In this document: positions 45,215 through 58,218 of the stretch, in pieces
Position numbering within the stretch: the stretch's first letter is position 1
Layout of the letters: each line of letters starts with the position of its first letter
Source of the DNA: Stenopsyche tienmushanensis
Lineage: Eukaryota > Arthropoda > Insecta > Trichoptera > Stenopsychidae
Direction: 5' to 3'
DNA length: 64,000 nt
NCBI GenBank assembly: GCA_008973525.1
Contig: WACJ01000083.1
Coordinates: 992,001 to 1,056,000 of the forward strand
Position numbers and translations under genes: made by a program
Notes under the pieces: generated by a model
What the model was told of the DNA's origin: nothing
Database searches by the model: none
The model's input: the letters and a program-made list of their open reading frames with translations, nothing else

Positions 45215-45412
45215 TCAATACATTCATTCAGGAGCTGGGTGAGCGTTCGAAATGAAATTCGGTGGTAATGCTACCATCGATATCGAATGAATTAGGAGGC
45301 GAATGTATGATACAGACGATATGGATGTAACCCCTTAATGTGCATGGATATTGAAGAGGCCTATAGTTCTGCAGTGGACTGTTTATAGCTGCACTATGAT
45401 GATGAATATGAT
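45215..45412 (-). repeat. Dispersed repeat D, second copy
   Basis: Minus-strand match to 8588-8756 (TCGGTGGTAATGCTACCATC, GGAGGCGAATGTATGATACA and GATGTAACCCCTTAATGTGC on the plus strand). It ends in a GATGATGAATATGAT stretch. Confidence 0.7.
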
Positions 45413-45589
45413 CGACAGACATTAAACTTATATTCGCCGCAAAGACGTTTTTTGATTTTCAGTTGATGACTGATATTTTCAGAAGATTTATCGGTGGGTT
45501 TAGGCAACAAATCTGTTATATTTTGGCGTAAATTCCGCTTCAGTTTAAGTTAAAGAGCTGCAGCTTCTCCTTTTATTTTGTTGGACTTA

Positions 45590-46370
45590 CCACTGTTTTT
45601 CTCGACCGCAGCATATTCATCACAAGATGACAAAAAGTAAACCATCTTGGAAGGTTTTGGTTTGTAAGAAAGAAGTGTTAACTGGCCATGGAAACGGAAC
45701 ACTGGACATGATCGAGAACTCCGTGTGGAGTGAGTTTATATGGTTTTCTTTTGTAAATTTTTACCCAAAAGCACTGAACGCCACGTATTTCTTATGCTTC
45801 CATGAATACATTTTGGCAATTATTTTACGTAATATCCACCAAATGGCAATCCGTTGGTCTTTGTACTTTTACCAAATCCGTTAGCCACCCGTCAGAGAAC
45901 AACAAGAACAGCACGAACTGGCTCCAAGTTAGGAGACAAGCTGATTTTGTATTTACAAAACATTGATCTTTCATTTACGCCTTCTGAATTTTTTTACGAA
46001 TCAATCAATCCCAGCTGTTGCTAATTACCTAGAAACACTCGGAACAAGCATCCATTTCATTGTTCTCAGAATTCTTTTGATGGAATCTCATACAATATCA
46101 GTTGGGCGCAGACGTATTGCATTTGTTTTATGCCTTGTACCCTGTTATGAAGAATGATTATTCTTACCAAGAATGATTATTCTTACCTCGTAATCTACAT
46201 TGAGATAAAGTTATTATCGTGTTTAAAAGCCGTCTCTCTTCGGTATTCTGATCTACTGTTTGGGTTTGATTTACATATTCATCATCCAAGTCGCTCTGAA
46301 TATCCACTCTGAATACCTCATCTTCTAAAGCACAATCTGAATCTTCTGGCATATTCGCCGGGATGATGAA
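45590..46370 (-). pseudogene. Possible degenerate piggyBac-type transposase
   Basis: The minus-strand frame 46352-46164 starts MPEDSDCALEDEVF, is acidic, and ends in LRGKNNHSW. This resembles the acidic N-terminus of piggyBac transposases running into their (L)xGK(N/D)xxxW segment. Further minus-strand pieces such as KPSKMVYFLSSCDE could be later parts. Stops and frameshifts are frequent, so the assignment is weak. A direct 19-bp duplication AAGAATGATTATTCTTACC lies at about 46149-46187. Confidence 0.35.
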
Positions 46371-46519
46371 ATTGTCCTTTATTTACACCTCCGCCTAAAA
46401 TAACGATACTCAACAAAAATCAAAACACAATAGATATACAAATCATACGTCGAAGCGACGTGTATTATATTAATATTATCAAAACGGCGGCACTTACTAA
46501 TGCAATACAACTGTTCCTC

Positions 46520-47175
46520 GATAGCCACCCACGAGCCACGATGTCCACCCATAAAACCCCAGGAGGCAGAGCCAACCCTATGCCTATGAGCAACGGTTGA
46601 ACTCCCGGGGTAATGATGTGGAGTAGAGGTCCGCGAAAGTAGCCTCGAAAGTAGTCACTCTGTGCTGCGCACCCATAAAGAGGTGTGTGGAACAGCAAAT
46701 TAACGTAGTTGGTGGAGATTGTGTCGAAGGCTCACCACTATCCTCAACAGCCTAAACATATAGGGGAGAACGATTTTAGTCTGTTCGAACGGCGACTCGT
46801 CTCCGTGACTAGGTACTACAAATGACCGAATCGATACGAGTACCATGGGAAAGGGGTAGCCCGTGCAGTCCATCATCTGCTGCATCCCCCTTCAAACTGA
46901 GATTGGATTCGTGGTGGCAGTAAATCCGCGGTAGTATTCCTTTGTATTTAGCTTGAACCTTTGTCCTTACTCCTCCGCCGGATCCTCAGGTGCAATACTC
47001 TGAAACTGGTTTTCCTGTAGAAACCTTGCTTCCTTTGGAAGGCGGTGAGCTCTCTGTGTGGCTAGTCCGGGGTAACTTGGAACAGACTATACAGCAGCGC
47101 CGGAAATGGGATCACACATTCATGATCCCCCAATCCAGTTAGTTGCTGTCTTTCGACTGTTATCTGTCCCTCGAT
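46520..47175 (+). repeat. Dispersed repeat R, second copy
   Basis: Follows the copy at 5010-5770 through GTAATGATGTGGAGTAGAGG, AAGAGGTGTGTGGAAC, CTGTTCGAACGGCGACTCG, GAGTACCATGGG, GTGTGGCTAGTCCGGGGTAA and CCCCCAATCCAGTTAGTTGC. It contains the uninterrupted version (GGGATCACACATTCATGATC) of the site where a TTAA MITE is inserted in the third copy. Confidence 0.75.
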
Positions 47176-50100
47176 AGCTCCTAGCGGCGACATAGTCGAT
47201 TCGACATAGATTTATAGTTTAGGGTTATTTCATGAAAAATACTCATCGATAAGGGTTACAAAATAATATATTTTCAATACAATAGTTCACAACACATATA
47301 CATATTGCATTTGTACTTATGCAAGGTAACATAAAAATACACTCTACATAAAAACGTTACTGAAACAATAACAGGATCCGATCCGTATAATTAAACACTT
47401 AAGACCTAGAGGCCGAGTCTGTAAACGAAAATGACCGAAGAGAAGTGACTCAAATTTTGGTCCCACAGGTTTTAAACATGATTCACTTTGACTACGATAC
47501 GCCCGCTCGCATGTCTCACAGGCGCGGGCCTTGAAAGGATGACATTATTGTCTTAAAAATGTACAAATGCATAATAAATTGATTCGTATAATTTATACAT
47601 AGTCATATCATACGCTGGACAAATCTCACCGGAGAAAAATAAATATTTCAGATATGTATTTCGACTATTTATAAAACGAAAACACAATCTATCGTCACAT
47701 TGCCTCGGGCTTTTTCAGATTTATTATCAATCTGTGCTATGCACATTTTTTAAATAGGGCCTATAATATACTTTTATTTACAAAAAAATGCATTATCACT
47801 ATCGTTATCGAGTAACGCGGATTTAGAAAGCATTTTAAAAACTGCCTATTGCTTGACTGCTTTTGTGGACCGTAAGAGGGTATCGCATTAAATCAAATTA
47901 GATGTTGATTCATGAACGAGTATAGCAAAAATAATTAATCCTATGATAAAATTTGACCCACAAAAGGTAAGCTAAAAATAGGACATTTATTGATGCAACA
48001 CAAGAATACAGAGAACTTTTTAAATGTTTTACATTTAAACGGCGTAAATTTATATTCTTCAGAAGACGTTACATCCGTTCTATTACCGTTTTCCACGTAT
48101 CATAATTTTCATCCATAATCCGACACTTTAAAGTTAAGGGCAAACTATTAGACGAAAGAGATATTTTAAACATTTTTTAATTATCGACTAGATAAGACGT
48201 AAATAATGCGAGGGGAAACAATTCATTTATCTTCTATGACACTGAATATTTTTGGACCAGCATTGATCACATTGTTTTATCTTAAAATTCCAATCAGATT
48301 TATTTACAGTTCGCGCATTCCGTGTAAACCGAATTCGGCGCGTCCGTATTCGTCGCCCGTTTTAAATTTTATTTGCGCATTAACAACTCTTTAAGATTTA
48401 GGCCATGTTTTTACAATCGGACATACACAACGAGGATCGAATGTAAATTTTAATAGAACTAGCAAAGCTTTTTAGTAATATAATTTCCGATTGGGATGGT
48501 TTAACGGAACTATATTACGAAGATCTTATTTTATACGTCTTTAACGGCACAAACAATGTAAATACTATTGCTTTGAATGAAGACTTGTGTGTTTAACGTT
48601 TAACATATTAAATGTCTTATAGAAGAAACGGTAAAGCCCTTAATACATACTTAAAAAACTAGATTGTACAAAGATTATAATAGAATCATTTTTTTTAGGT
48701 ACAGATGAAATAGATAGATATTGTTACATGCGAGTCAAATAATCTGATCATTAAAAATTTATATTCTACTACATGAAAATCTTCAAATTGAGACTAGTTA
48801 TTCGCACTAATCAAAACATAAATGCAATTTTTTCCATCAAAAATTCCGCACGTTGCGCTTGCCCTAAAATTTACAAACGATAGGAAATCTGTGAATCTTC
48901 AACTAAACAGTGACTAATATTTATACACATTTAATTTTTTGGGAAACATTTGTAAAATTTCGAACAACAAAGTGTACATACACACTGTAACTACGTATAA
49001 TACGAAAATTATTGCATTTATTAAGTTCGCGTAGTATGTATTATTGCTCTCTACAATTCTTTAGGATTAATGACAACACCTCTTGGTTAATTAACGACTA
49101 TTTATTACGTTAATGAATTTAATCGATGAAAGTCTCTATTAACCAAAAGATATACGCGCAATATTACACAGTAAGTGAATATGTTTATACATTAAATAGT
49201 GTTCGTTGATTGGGCGTTACTGTATTAAGTTATATTTATTCTATTCCAATATTTATATATTCTATAAGGGCACAGTTAAATTCAGGATGTAACTGTATTT
49301 AAAAAAAAAAAATTAACACATCTCTGTAGAATTTAGTCGATTGCAAACTAAATGGCGGCGTTAATTCGAACTTTGTGCGCTTATATTAAAATATCTATGA
49401 CTTCAATTCAATACAATCTTAATATTGATTAGTTCATCGCTTATTCCCTGGAAAAATCTGAGATTTAATAAATTATGAGTGGCAGCATATTAGGGGGACC
49501 CCGGAAATATTCGTCAATTTTGAGACCTTAAATTAATTAAACATTGTACCATGATTTAGTAACTGAGCTCAAACATAAGGCGTCAAAATTGTCGAACATT
49601 TTCGGGTCCACCTAATACGTATTAAATCATATTTATATTAACTGACATACTTAACCATATATCTTAGATAGTTTGAGGTATTTTCGTTAGTTGGAAGTTA
49701 ATTTATTTACTACATTGTGCTTTAGATGACCTCCTTACGGAGGAACGTCAAAGATTCAAAAAACGTCAAATTTAAAATCCTGATTTAAATAAAAAATACA
49801 TAAAATTTGTATATAAATATCTATTAAAAAAATATACGCAATAGCTTCCAGATTACCAATTTTCAGATTAATATTATTGTAAATTCATTATGTAACATTA
49901 TTATATTTGATTGTTGTATAATTTTAATAAAACATTTTTGAAAGACACCGTGAAGATTTTAAGCTTATGTATTATATAAATAGATCTTGATATGGATTCA
50001 TAAAAGAGATATTTGATCGTTCTGCGTCAAAGTGAATTGTATGACTTAAATATTATTATTGCAACATCTCCTTTATCATTACATTTGTAATATTAAAGTA

Positions 50101-50939
50101 TAATAAAATATGATGATTATGTTGATGTGATATGCAGTGTACGGTTTAATGCAGAGATGGAATGAATCGACGCTTATGATCTCTGCTCGAGAAATGAAAT
50201 CAATTGAAATGATGACTTTTATTCGAGAAGACTGGAGAAAAATCCATATTTTTGTTACGCTGATCGATCGCACAAATTTTTATAGCAATTTGATTCAAAT
50301 TTGCGTCAATTTTTAAAAATATGGACTTTTTGCGGTCTCCCTCGATATGAAAAAAATAAACCTATTTAAAATACTTAAATTTAATATCTACGCTAGAAAG
50401 GCCAATAAAAATGCTTTTTGTAGTTCATTTTTGAAAAAAAAATGAAAAATCTGAGAGGTAGACAAGTATCATTAATAATTTTATATCAAAATACATTAAT
50501 ATTGATTATTGTATATTAAAAGATGATTAATATATATGTATAAATACATCAAATATTCTTTCCCAACATTGATTGCTTTTTGATGAGGATTGTTTTTCTA
50601 TAAAAAAGGAAAATAATTTATTTGGCCCCATTATAAAAAAATATACATAATTGGATTTTTATAAAATAAATATTAGACAAACTGGACAAATCATATAATT
50701 ATCAAAACAGTCTGTTCATGCCGAATCTCCTGATTCAATATCTATGCAAATGTGGAAAAGCAACAGATATTCAGACGTAAATTTCATCAAAAATCTTTGT
50801 TTAACATTGCAATATCTATAAGTGTAAGTGCGTCTACAAACGTTAAAGTTTAAAAATAATATTAACACTTTACAGTCCGCGCGTTCCGTGCTAAACATTT
50901 TACGCAAAGTCTGGGCGATTTTGTAAGAATATAAATTGA
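47176..50939. other. Long AT-rich gene desert
   Basis: Nothing here supports a gene. Open frames are short, AT-biased and unrecognised on both strands, for example 48206-48394 and 50079-50273. No repeat shared with the rest of the window was noticed. It may be intron or 3' UTR of a gene whose exons I do not see. Confidence 0.5.
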
Positions 50940-51240
50940 TATAATCCTTAAACCTGTCTGTATGATACGTTCACCTCCTCGTTTGCTCGATACTGAAGGT
51001 ATTTGGAACGCTCACTCAGCGGATCTCTTGGATGAGCGCATTGATGAGCGACACTTTCGCGACTGTTCTAGACGACCTTGTTGATTTTACTGGAAAGAAG
51101 CTTTATGGAACGTAGAGTCTAGTCATACGTGATGCTTAAGTGCATCTCGGATTCGCTCCCGCCCTAAGCGGATTCCTTTACAGGTTGACCCTCTCAATTC
51201 GGAGATTTCAAAGCGATATAGAAGGCAACGGAAGAAGGAC
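50940..51240 (-). repeat. Repeats D and F, minus-strand copy
   Basis: 50945-51010 resembles part of repeat D (GTATGATACGTTCACCTCCT, GCTCGATACTGAAGGTA) and 51000-51240 resembles repeat F in reverse (TTAAGTGCATCTCGGATTCG). The same D-F adjacency as at 44745-45412 supports a common larger element. Confidence 0.5.
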
Positions 51241-51369
51241 GTCGGTCTTCTTACGTTATCCTGTTCTGTCTTGTGCTTTTTGCATCCATTTGATTCCTGC
51301 TATCTGTTTTATTTCGTTTATCCACTTAAGTGTGGGTCTTTTTTTTCAATCTTTTCTTACCTGTGGGGT

Positions 51370-52160
51370 ACCACTCTATGAGACTCTTCGTCAATCTAAT
51401 AGTATTCCTTTGAATTTAGCTTTAACTTTTGTCCTTCCTCCTTCGCCTCACCCTCGAGTGCAATAATCTAAAGCTGATTTTCCTGCGTAGCGTTTCTAGC
51501 GGGACTAAAGATCAGTGGAAAACACTCTCTGTGTGGCTAGTCCGGGGTAAGCCAGAACAGACCATACAGCATCGCCGGGAATGGGATCGTATATTAACCT
51601 TTTTGTGAGTACTTACGGAAATATCCGTTTTGACCTTCACTATTCAGAAAGAGCACTCTTGTGCATTGAAGCTCCGAGGCGGACAGAGACAAAGAGAACT
51701 TAGCGCAGTTCGGGAGACTGAGACGGATAGTTCCTCGCATGATTCTATAGATCGTTAAGTCCAAATTTATCCACTTAAAATGATTTCGATTTCAAGTGTG
51801 TTATTTGTTTACGCAAAGAAACGACCGAATATTGTGTGTTATCGAGAGTGTTTGTTTATTTAACTGCTTGCCTTTGATGAATGAGTCTTTGTCCAATTAT
51901 CATTTCCTTCTAAAGGAGGAGCACTTGAATCGATTTTTTGTGCATTGTTTATGTAAAGAAATGACGAGTGTTCATGACAAGTGGCTCTGCCTCGAATTTA
52001 AGATTGTCTTACGCTGATTAGGAGCTGACAGAAAGTAATCGGTGTAAAGTGATTATGACATCAAGGACTTCATCGATTTAAAATTTGCTCACTAACGAAA
52101 AGGTTAATGATCCCCCAATCCAGTTAGTCGCCGTCTGTCGTCTGTTATCTGTCGTCGTCC
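51370..52160 (+). repeat. Dispersed repeat R, third copy, interrupted
   Basis: Repeat R sequence (TTCCTTTGAATTTAGCTT..., GTGTGGCTAGTCCGGGGTAA, GCCGGGAATGGGATCGTATA) breaks at the TTAA at 51594 and resumes after the TTAA at 52104 with TGATCCCCCAATCCAGTTAG. The 510-base interruption is exactly one TTAA MITE plus one target duplication. Confidence 0.8.
51598..52103 (+). mobile_element. TTAA-flanked MITE (piggyBac-like), copy 2
   Basis: A 506-bp non-coding element between TTAA at 51594-51597 and TTAA at 52104-52107. The left end is CCTTTTTGTGAGTACTTACG; the right end read inwards is CCTTTTCGTTAGTGAGC. It matches copy 1 (11222-11753) along its whole length in reverse orientation. It is nested in repeat R, so it is younger than that repeat. 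No transposase frame. Confidence 0.85.
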
Positions 52161-52199
52161 ATCTCTCGTCCTTTATTCTTGTGATATGTAATGCCCGGC

Positions 52200-52610
52200 T
52201 CCGTTAAAGTTGTTTGATTATAAGAATAACTTTTCGTTTGAGTTTTTGTAAGCAGCACCTTGGGGAATACGCCCGTACAGGAACATTCCAGACGCGCTGC
52301 AACTCATGGGCAGCCCAAATAGTTCTCTATAACGTGCGTTATATTGCACCCTAAGCTGTCGCATGCCGCACGCACATAGCGCTCCTGTATAAAGGGACGT
52401 ACAGTATGTCAGGATGGATGCTCGACAGCATCACTGCATTTGTAAAAGCGTCGCGACAATATCGGCATCAGCCCGTCCTCGATGATATTTAAACTCTCGT
52501 ACTATTTTGAGTTGTCTTCCCTCGATGAATACGGGTGGGACATAATCCGGGGCCTTTTCATATCGTAACACCATCACCACTGATTTAGATGTAGTGTGCA
52601 GATCGTATTA
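52200..52610 (-). mobile_element. Degenerate LINE fragment, C-terminal reverse transcriptase region
   Basis: Minus-strand reading gives VVMVLRYEKAPDYVPPVFI, EGRQLKIVREFKY, and then after damage LRVQYNARYRELFGLPMSCS and ASGMF. The KYLGH-like step and the later LRV.YN...R.L.GLP...SAS.MF pattern belong to the non-LTR family also seen at 21365-22120. Stops and frameshifts are present. Confidence 0.7.
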
Positions 52611-52649
52611 TTTGAAGTTATTATACGTGAGTACCGGTAGTAGTAAGAT

Positions 52650-52835
52650 TTTCATCTTTAAGCATACGGGTATATTAGATTTGCTTTGCCAAAAACGCTC
52701 CATCCTAGTTTAGTTCTTCTAATTATCTCCTGGTGGTTGGAGTTGCCCATATTTATGCATTGCCCAAGGTATACGAAGTCCTCAAATTTTTCTTTTAATA
52801 CAATTTGCTATATTTTGCCGAAAGATTTGCAGACA
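52650..52835 (-). mobile_element. RTE/BovB-like LINE fragment
   Basis: The minus-strand frame encodes KFEDFVYLGQCINMGNSNHQ followed by EIIRRTKLGWSVFGKANLIY. This is the RTE-type signature of YLGQ, then a strongly conserved I.RR..LGW..FGK. It is a short isolated piece of the thumb region. Confidence 0.75.
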
Positions 52836-55476
52836 CGGACTGTAAAGAGTTAATATAAATAAAAGATATTCAACTATTTTACTACTAATGAGACAATTTA
52901 TTCCATAGATATAATAGCCAATTATAACTACCACAAGTTCAATAGTTCGCTATCCCAATAGCAACGTATAAGATTACCTATGAAATAAATCACCTCAGCT
53001 AATGATTCAGTGTATTGATAAATAATTAGACTTATAATAGATGAATAAATTAATAATTTGTAAATTAAAAGGTTAAAAAGGCGTTATGATATAGATATTT
53101 AAAAATATTTTTTTCATACGATGAAACATTGCAAATGGGAAGACATTGGAAAAAATCTGTATATCATAACTTATTAGAATTCTACATATTTCTATATAAA
53201 GTCCAAACAAAAATATATAATTCGAGAAAACATTTTTCGAAATAAAACCATTTAAATGGGTATTTCGTTCAATTTTTAAAGTTAATAAGCCTAAGCGTTT
53301 GAATAAAATATTTATACTAGATTGTATATAAATCAAAAGGTTGGCGGGTGTCGACCCTTGAATAAATAAAAAACTGATAAAACAAGATTTGTACAAATGT
53401 TCATATCTAAGCACGAAAACAAGACTAGATATAATGAAGATTTGAATCACAGCCATTTTTTATTTAACAAAAAATGCATTAAAACTAACACATAATAGCA
53501 ACCTTAAGACTGCAAAATTTGCCGCTAGACTAGTAGCATTGTCCGTTGCAGCGTATTCAAGAAGGCGACGACGGCAAGGTTTGAAATAGTTATCGATAAC
53601 ATCATCATCAAAGCATTGATTAATATGAAATGATGTAAATGGAATATTATCTAGTGATCTGCCGGCTATGTCGATTACTTGACGAAATGACTTGTGACAA
53701 TTACAGGTACAAATATATCGAATATAAATAACACGGTGGTGATAAGTAATATCATTTTCACAAGATGCGTGCGATCTTTGTTTAAATATTGCCTAGTTGT
53801 GCTGTATAATTTGAAACTAATAAATCAGCATGTTTACAAAAAAAAAAAAAAAAGGGGGAAAAACACCACAAAACGCTCATTGTTTTTGTGTTATAAAGGG
53901 AATAACTATCATACTATATTCAGCTATTTAACTTTTTAAACACTGATTTTTAATAACACTTATCAGTAAAAATACCGCTCTAGTGTACTTCGCAAGGATC
54001 GTTGAATAATAAAAATATGTGACAATAAAGAATATTTAAAAAATCTTCAGTAAATTCTCTCGACTTGTAAAATTGTAAAATATATTAGACATGCCTTGAG
54101 ATATTAGATATGTCTTACACTTAAATTCATTGTTTACGTTCAATTATGATCATGAGACTAGAATCGATTAATATTATAATAGTGGCAAATATATAATTGC
54201 AGAGTACACTAGAGCAACATTGTATACACTTAATATAATTTCGGAATATACTTAGCAGACATTGGTTGAAATCCGTTTTTTAATATGCTTTCAATACAGC
54301 AAAAATTTTACAAAACGTTAAATTGAGTCTTTAATATTAGCCGAGTCATATTTGAATGTCTGTCCAAAGACAGATTTACAATTGCTTTGATGTATAAAAA
54401 GATAATTAGCATATTACGCGTTTTAGACATGTAGATCTATTCACGTTCACGCTGATCCGTGAACATGGAACACGCAACAAACATTCATACATTTAATAAT
54501 ATATATATATATATATACATTCTATCCGGTTTCCTTTACACGTTTACTATACGCTAAACAAAGTTCAAAACACTCTTTACGGGGGACTGCTGATCTATTA
54601 TCACTAAATTTTATGGCTAATTTTTTTGCATTTGTATATTTGTCGTAAACAATCAAAATATATAAGACCAGTCCGCTCTTATTAAATAGCAAACGCGCTT
54701 CTAAATTGAATATTGCGTTAAACAGACGAATAAATATATTTCATTGCTAGATTGTCATTATTCAAATTTAACGAGTGTGTAATTTTTAATAACCGGCGCT
54801 AATTTGACTACTTACATATCTAAAGATATACGCATCAAATTTGAAAAATATAAAAATGATCGGTGTATATTGTTTCGTAAATCGCATAACAGATTACTCG
54901 GAGATTTGAGCAATTATGAAATAAAAACAATATTTTCCGTAAATTACATTGTGACTGATTGCAAAGTAGGCACGGTGTTTATTCGATATTAATTTTATTT
55001 TTAAAATACCTGCCGAAGAAGTTTTGTACCCACCGTAGAACCAACTGTAGACTAAAATAAATAACTATACACGTGTAAAACTAACGTTTTTTTAAATAAA
55101 TAACATCTATTAAAGTATATTCGGAAATAAATTAGATTTATAATATCAGATTATGAGTTTCATTTATATATTTTTTAATAAAGGTATCACATTCAAGCTC
55201 AATTTGATTTAATACTGATCTGACTACTTATATATTTTACGAAATTCAAAAAAATTCAATTATCGAACAATTTATATTAATTTACTAATATCCATTTAAT
55301 TCTTTAAAAATTCAATTCAACAAATTTGATAGCTCCTCAAACGTTATGTCATAATAATCTCTTAATCAAATCCGGCATTTTTTTCATATGACATAGCCCA
55401 CATCTGGAATGGATTCGAAAATTTCCACCAGAGGAAATTGTGCCAATGAATGTGTTCAAAAACATTTATTCAACAT
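52836..55476. other. AT-rich region downstream of Ric
   Basis: No exon is supported. The proximal part may include the 3' UTR of the minus-strand Ric gene. AT microsatellite at about 54498-54518 and a poly(A) tract at 53840-53853. No recognised repeat. Confidence 0.5.
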
Positions 55477-58182
55477 TTATGGTAAAGTAGACGATGGACT
55501 CGGCGGTGAATTGGGATGATGTCGAGAGCGACGCGATTTCCACCGAAATACGAGTGCTAAAATGCTTCTCAGCCTTCTCCACCTGCGTCGACCACTACCG
55601 CTCTGCATACCCCAAAAATATAAATAAATAAATAAATTGCTGATTGAAACATTGTATGCAAAACACGTCACTCAATAAGTTCGCAGGATGACATAATATT
55701 AACGCTTTGAAGCACACAGCCGTCAAATCCCGTCATGCATCAGCAGATAATATTAGCTTATTGCGCCAAATAAGTCTATGCATACCGTCTCCGCGAAAAC
55801 TTCAAATCTTATCTAACACCGACGAAACTCATCAAAACTACAATATAATATATAATACAAATATTTTACTCATTGATTACTTTGAGAAAAAAAAATGTTG
55901 AGCTCTGATCAGACGGCTGTCTCCCATCATGGAGGAATTTCTCAAGGAGTACCAATGCAGTTTCAGCCCGGGCAGGTCCACTATGGACCAATTATTTAAT
56001 GTTAGAATATTCGCGCAAAAAATATGGGAATACGGTGTTGATTTCCATCACATATTTATAGATTTTTGCAAGGCGTATGACAGCGTCGATCGGGAAAAAC
56101 TTTGGAGGACCATTTTGGAGATGGGAATCCTGCGAACTTACCGAATGATGCGTTATAAAAATAATAATCCGCACACTGACCGGCCTATGATTTTTTCGAC
56201 GAATTTCCCGAATGAGAGCGTGGAAAGCATCGTCGATGTAATGACGGAGGGCCGCCGACGTTTCAAAAAACGGACATCCCAACTGCGCAGCCAACTGTCG
56301 ACCTTCTTCAAACGTCACCTTTGACAAAAATAACAAAAACCCAATTATCACAGCCAATACAAACTCGCCAGATAGAATGCGACAATGAATCACCTTTCTT
56401 AAATTGTGCAAGTCTCTCTTATTCGCCACAAGGACTAGCGGTATATCCTCATGCGGTCGCACCCTAGCAATGAGTCTTCGATATTCTGCGGCTTCCCTGA
56501 AGCTCTGTCTGTCAGTGACCGAATAGCATATTACGAAACCTTCTCCGCATCGCATATATTGATCGCGCATTGCAGTAAATTCGACCTGTAATATAAAATC
56601 ATTTCAAAACAATGGGATTAAAAATTACAAACAAATAGACGCATCATAATTACTTGTCCTGCGGTGTCCAAAATGTCCAACAGAGCCGGTTCACCATCTA
56701 TAACAGCTTGTTGTTGATACGAATCCTCTGAAAAGATTTCAAAAGTTCAATCAGTATTCAATATACAGTGGAACCTCGGCTTATGAGTGTTCTTGGTTAC
56801 GAGTTTTTCGGGTTACGAGTCACACAAGCGAATTTCGGAGAACCCGCGAGCATTCAAGAGGTGCAAAGTGCGAAATGACAAGCTGTCTGTTATGTGGAGA
56901 TCAAAAAACAGGGCATCGACTGACGAAGAGCTGTTTACCGAATGGATAGACTCTGCTACTGATCCTGGGACAAAAAAATACCTCCTGAATAATAATCTTC
57001 CTGTGAAAGCCATGCTTATTATAGATAATGCTTCTGCCCACACCAAGACAACTCCTATCCTGCAGCCCATGGATCAGCAGGTTATCTCTAACTTCAAGAA
57101 ATTGTATACAAAGGGGCATTTCAAACTCTGCTTCGACGTTACCATTGGGGAAAGCCAACAATTATTCAAAATTACATAAAAAAATATGGGAGAAGTAGAC
57201 ACTGCCGATCAACTGGCAACGTCATATTATTTTATACGCAAGTCATTGAAATGGCCGAGGAAACATTTTTTCGGGGCTAGAAACCTCAATTGTGAATGCA
57301 TACATTATTTGAGAGAAAAAAGAAGGACGAAAGCCCCAGAGTCATATAAAATTTCGCCAAATGTCGATGCAAATCATCGGGAATTCCTGTGCAGCTAAAA
57401 AGACAGATACCGGACATAGATCGACGACCGATGACGAGGAACGATTGAATAGAAATCCCCATTATATACATATACGATTCTACAAGCTACAAAGATTGTA
57501 CGGTATGTTCGTATCGCAATATACCAGGAAAAAGAAGACGAACATCGCTATATCGCGATATATGCGAGAAAAAGCCCGACCTCCACCCTGGAGATTGTTA
57601 CACGAAGAAGTAATTTGTGGGCAGTTGTTTTCCAATTTTATATAACAAGCCCGGATGCCACACTTTGTCAAAAGCCTGAATTACATCCGGGAATGCTGCC
57701 AAGCAATATTTTCTATCTTCTAAGTCCTTGTGGATTCTATTAAAGATTCTGTGTATTTGTTCCACAGTCGCATGTTGTTGACGGAATCCAAATTGGTGAT
57801 TGGGAGTAAGATGATGGGTTTGTATGATTTAGCGTCCTGTATATCCTTGCAGGGTTTGGGGTTTAGAATAATAGAGTGTAACATAAACATAAATTATTAC
57901 AAATATTTATCAACATTGTAATACATGTGAAAATTTTTGTAACAAACCGTAAATTTGGCTCTTTTCACTGAATATTTATAAAATATTCATAATTTATTAC
58001 TATCACTATGGTAATGAAAGATAATCTAATCAGATGAAAAATTTAATTCATTCTAAAACAACATAACGTGTATAATGAATGCTGTAATATTGGATGGTAT
58101 GAAAGACAACCTGACTGTAGGTAGTCCCACATTTAAGCAGTTGTCTTGCCGTCTCAATCATTTTTTATTTAAATCTATAGGC

Positions 58183-58218
<36 letters not shown>

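Noticed and set aside
47176..50939. A hidden gene in the large gap
   Set aside because: Only short AT-biased frames; I found no pair of splice sites joining recognisable coding sequence.
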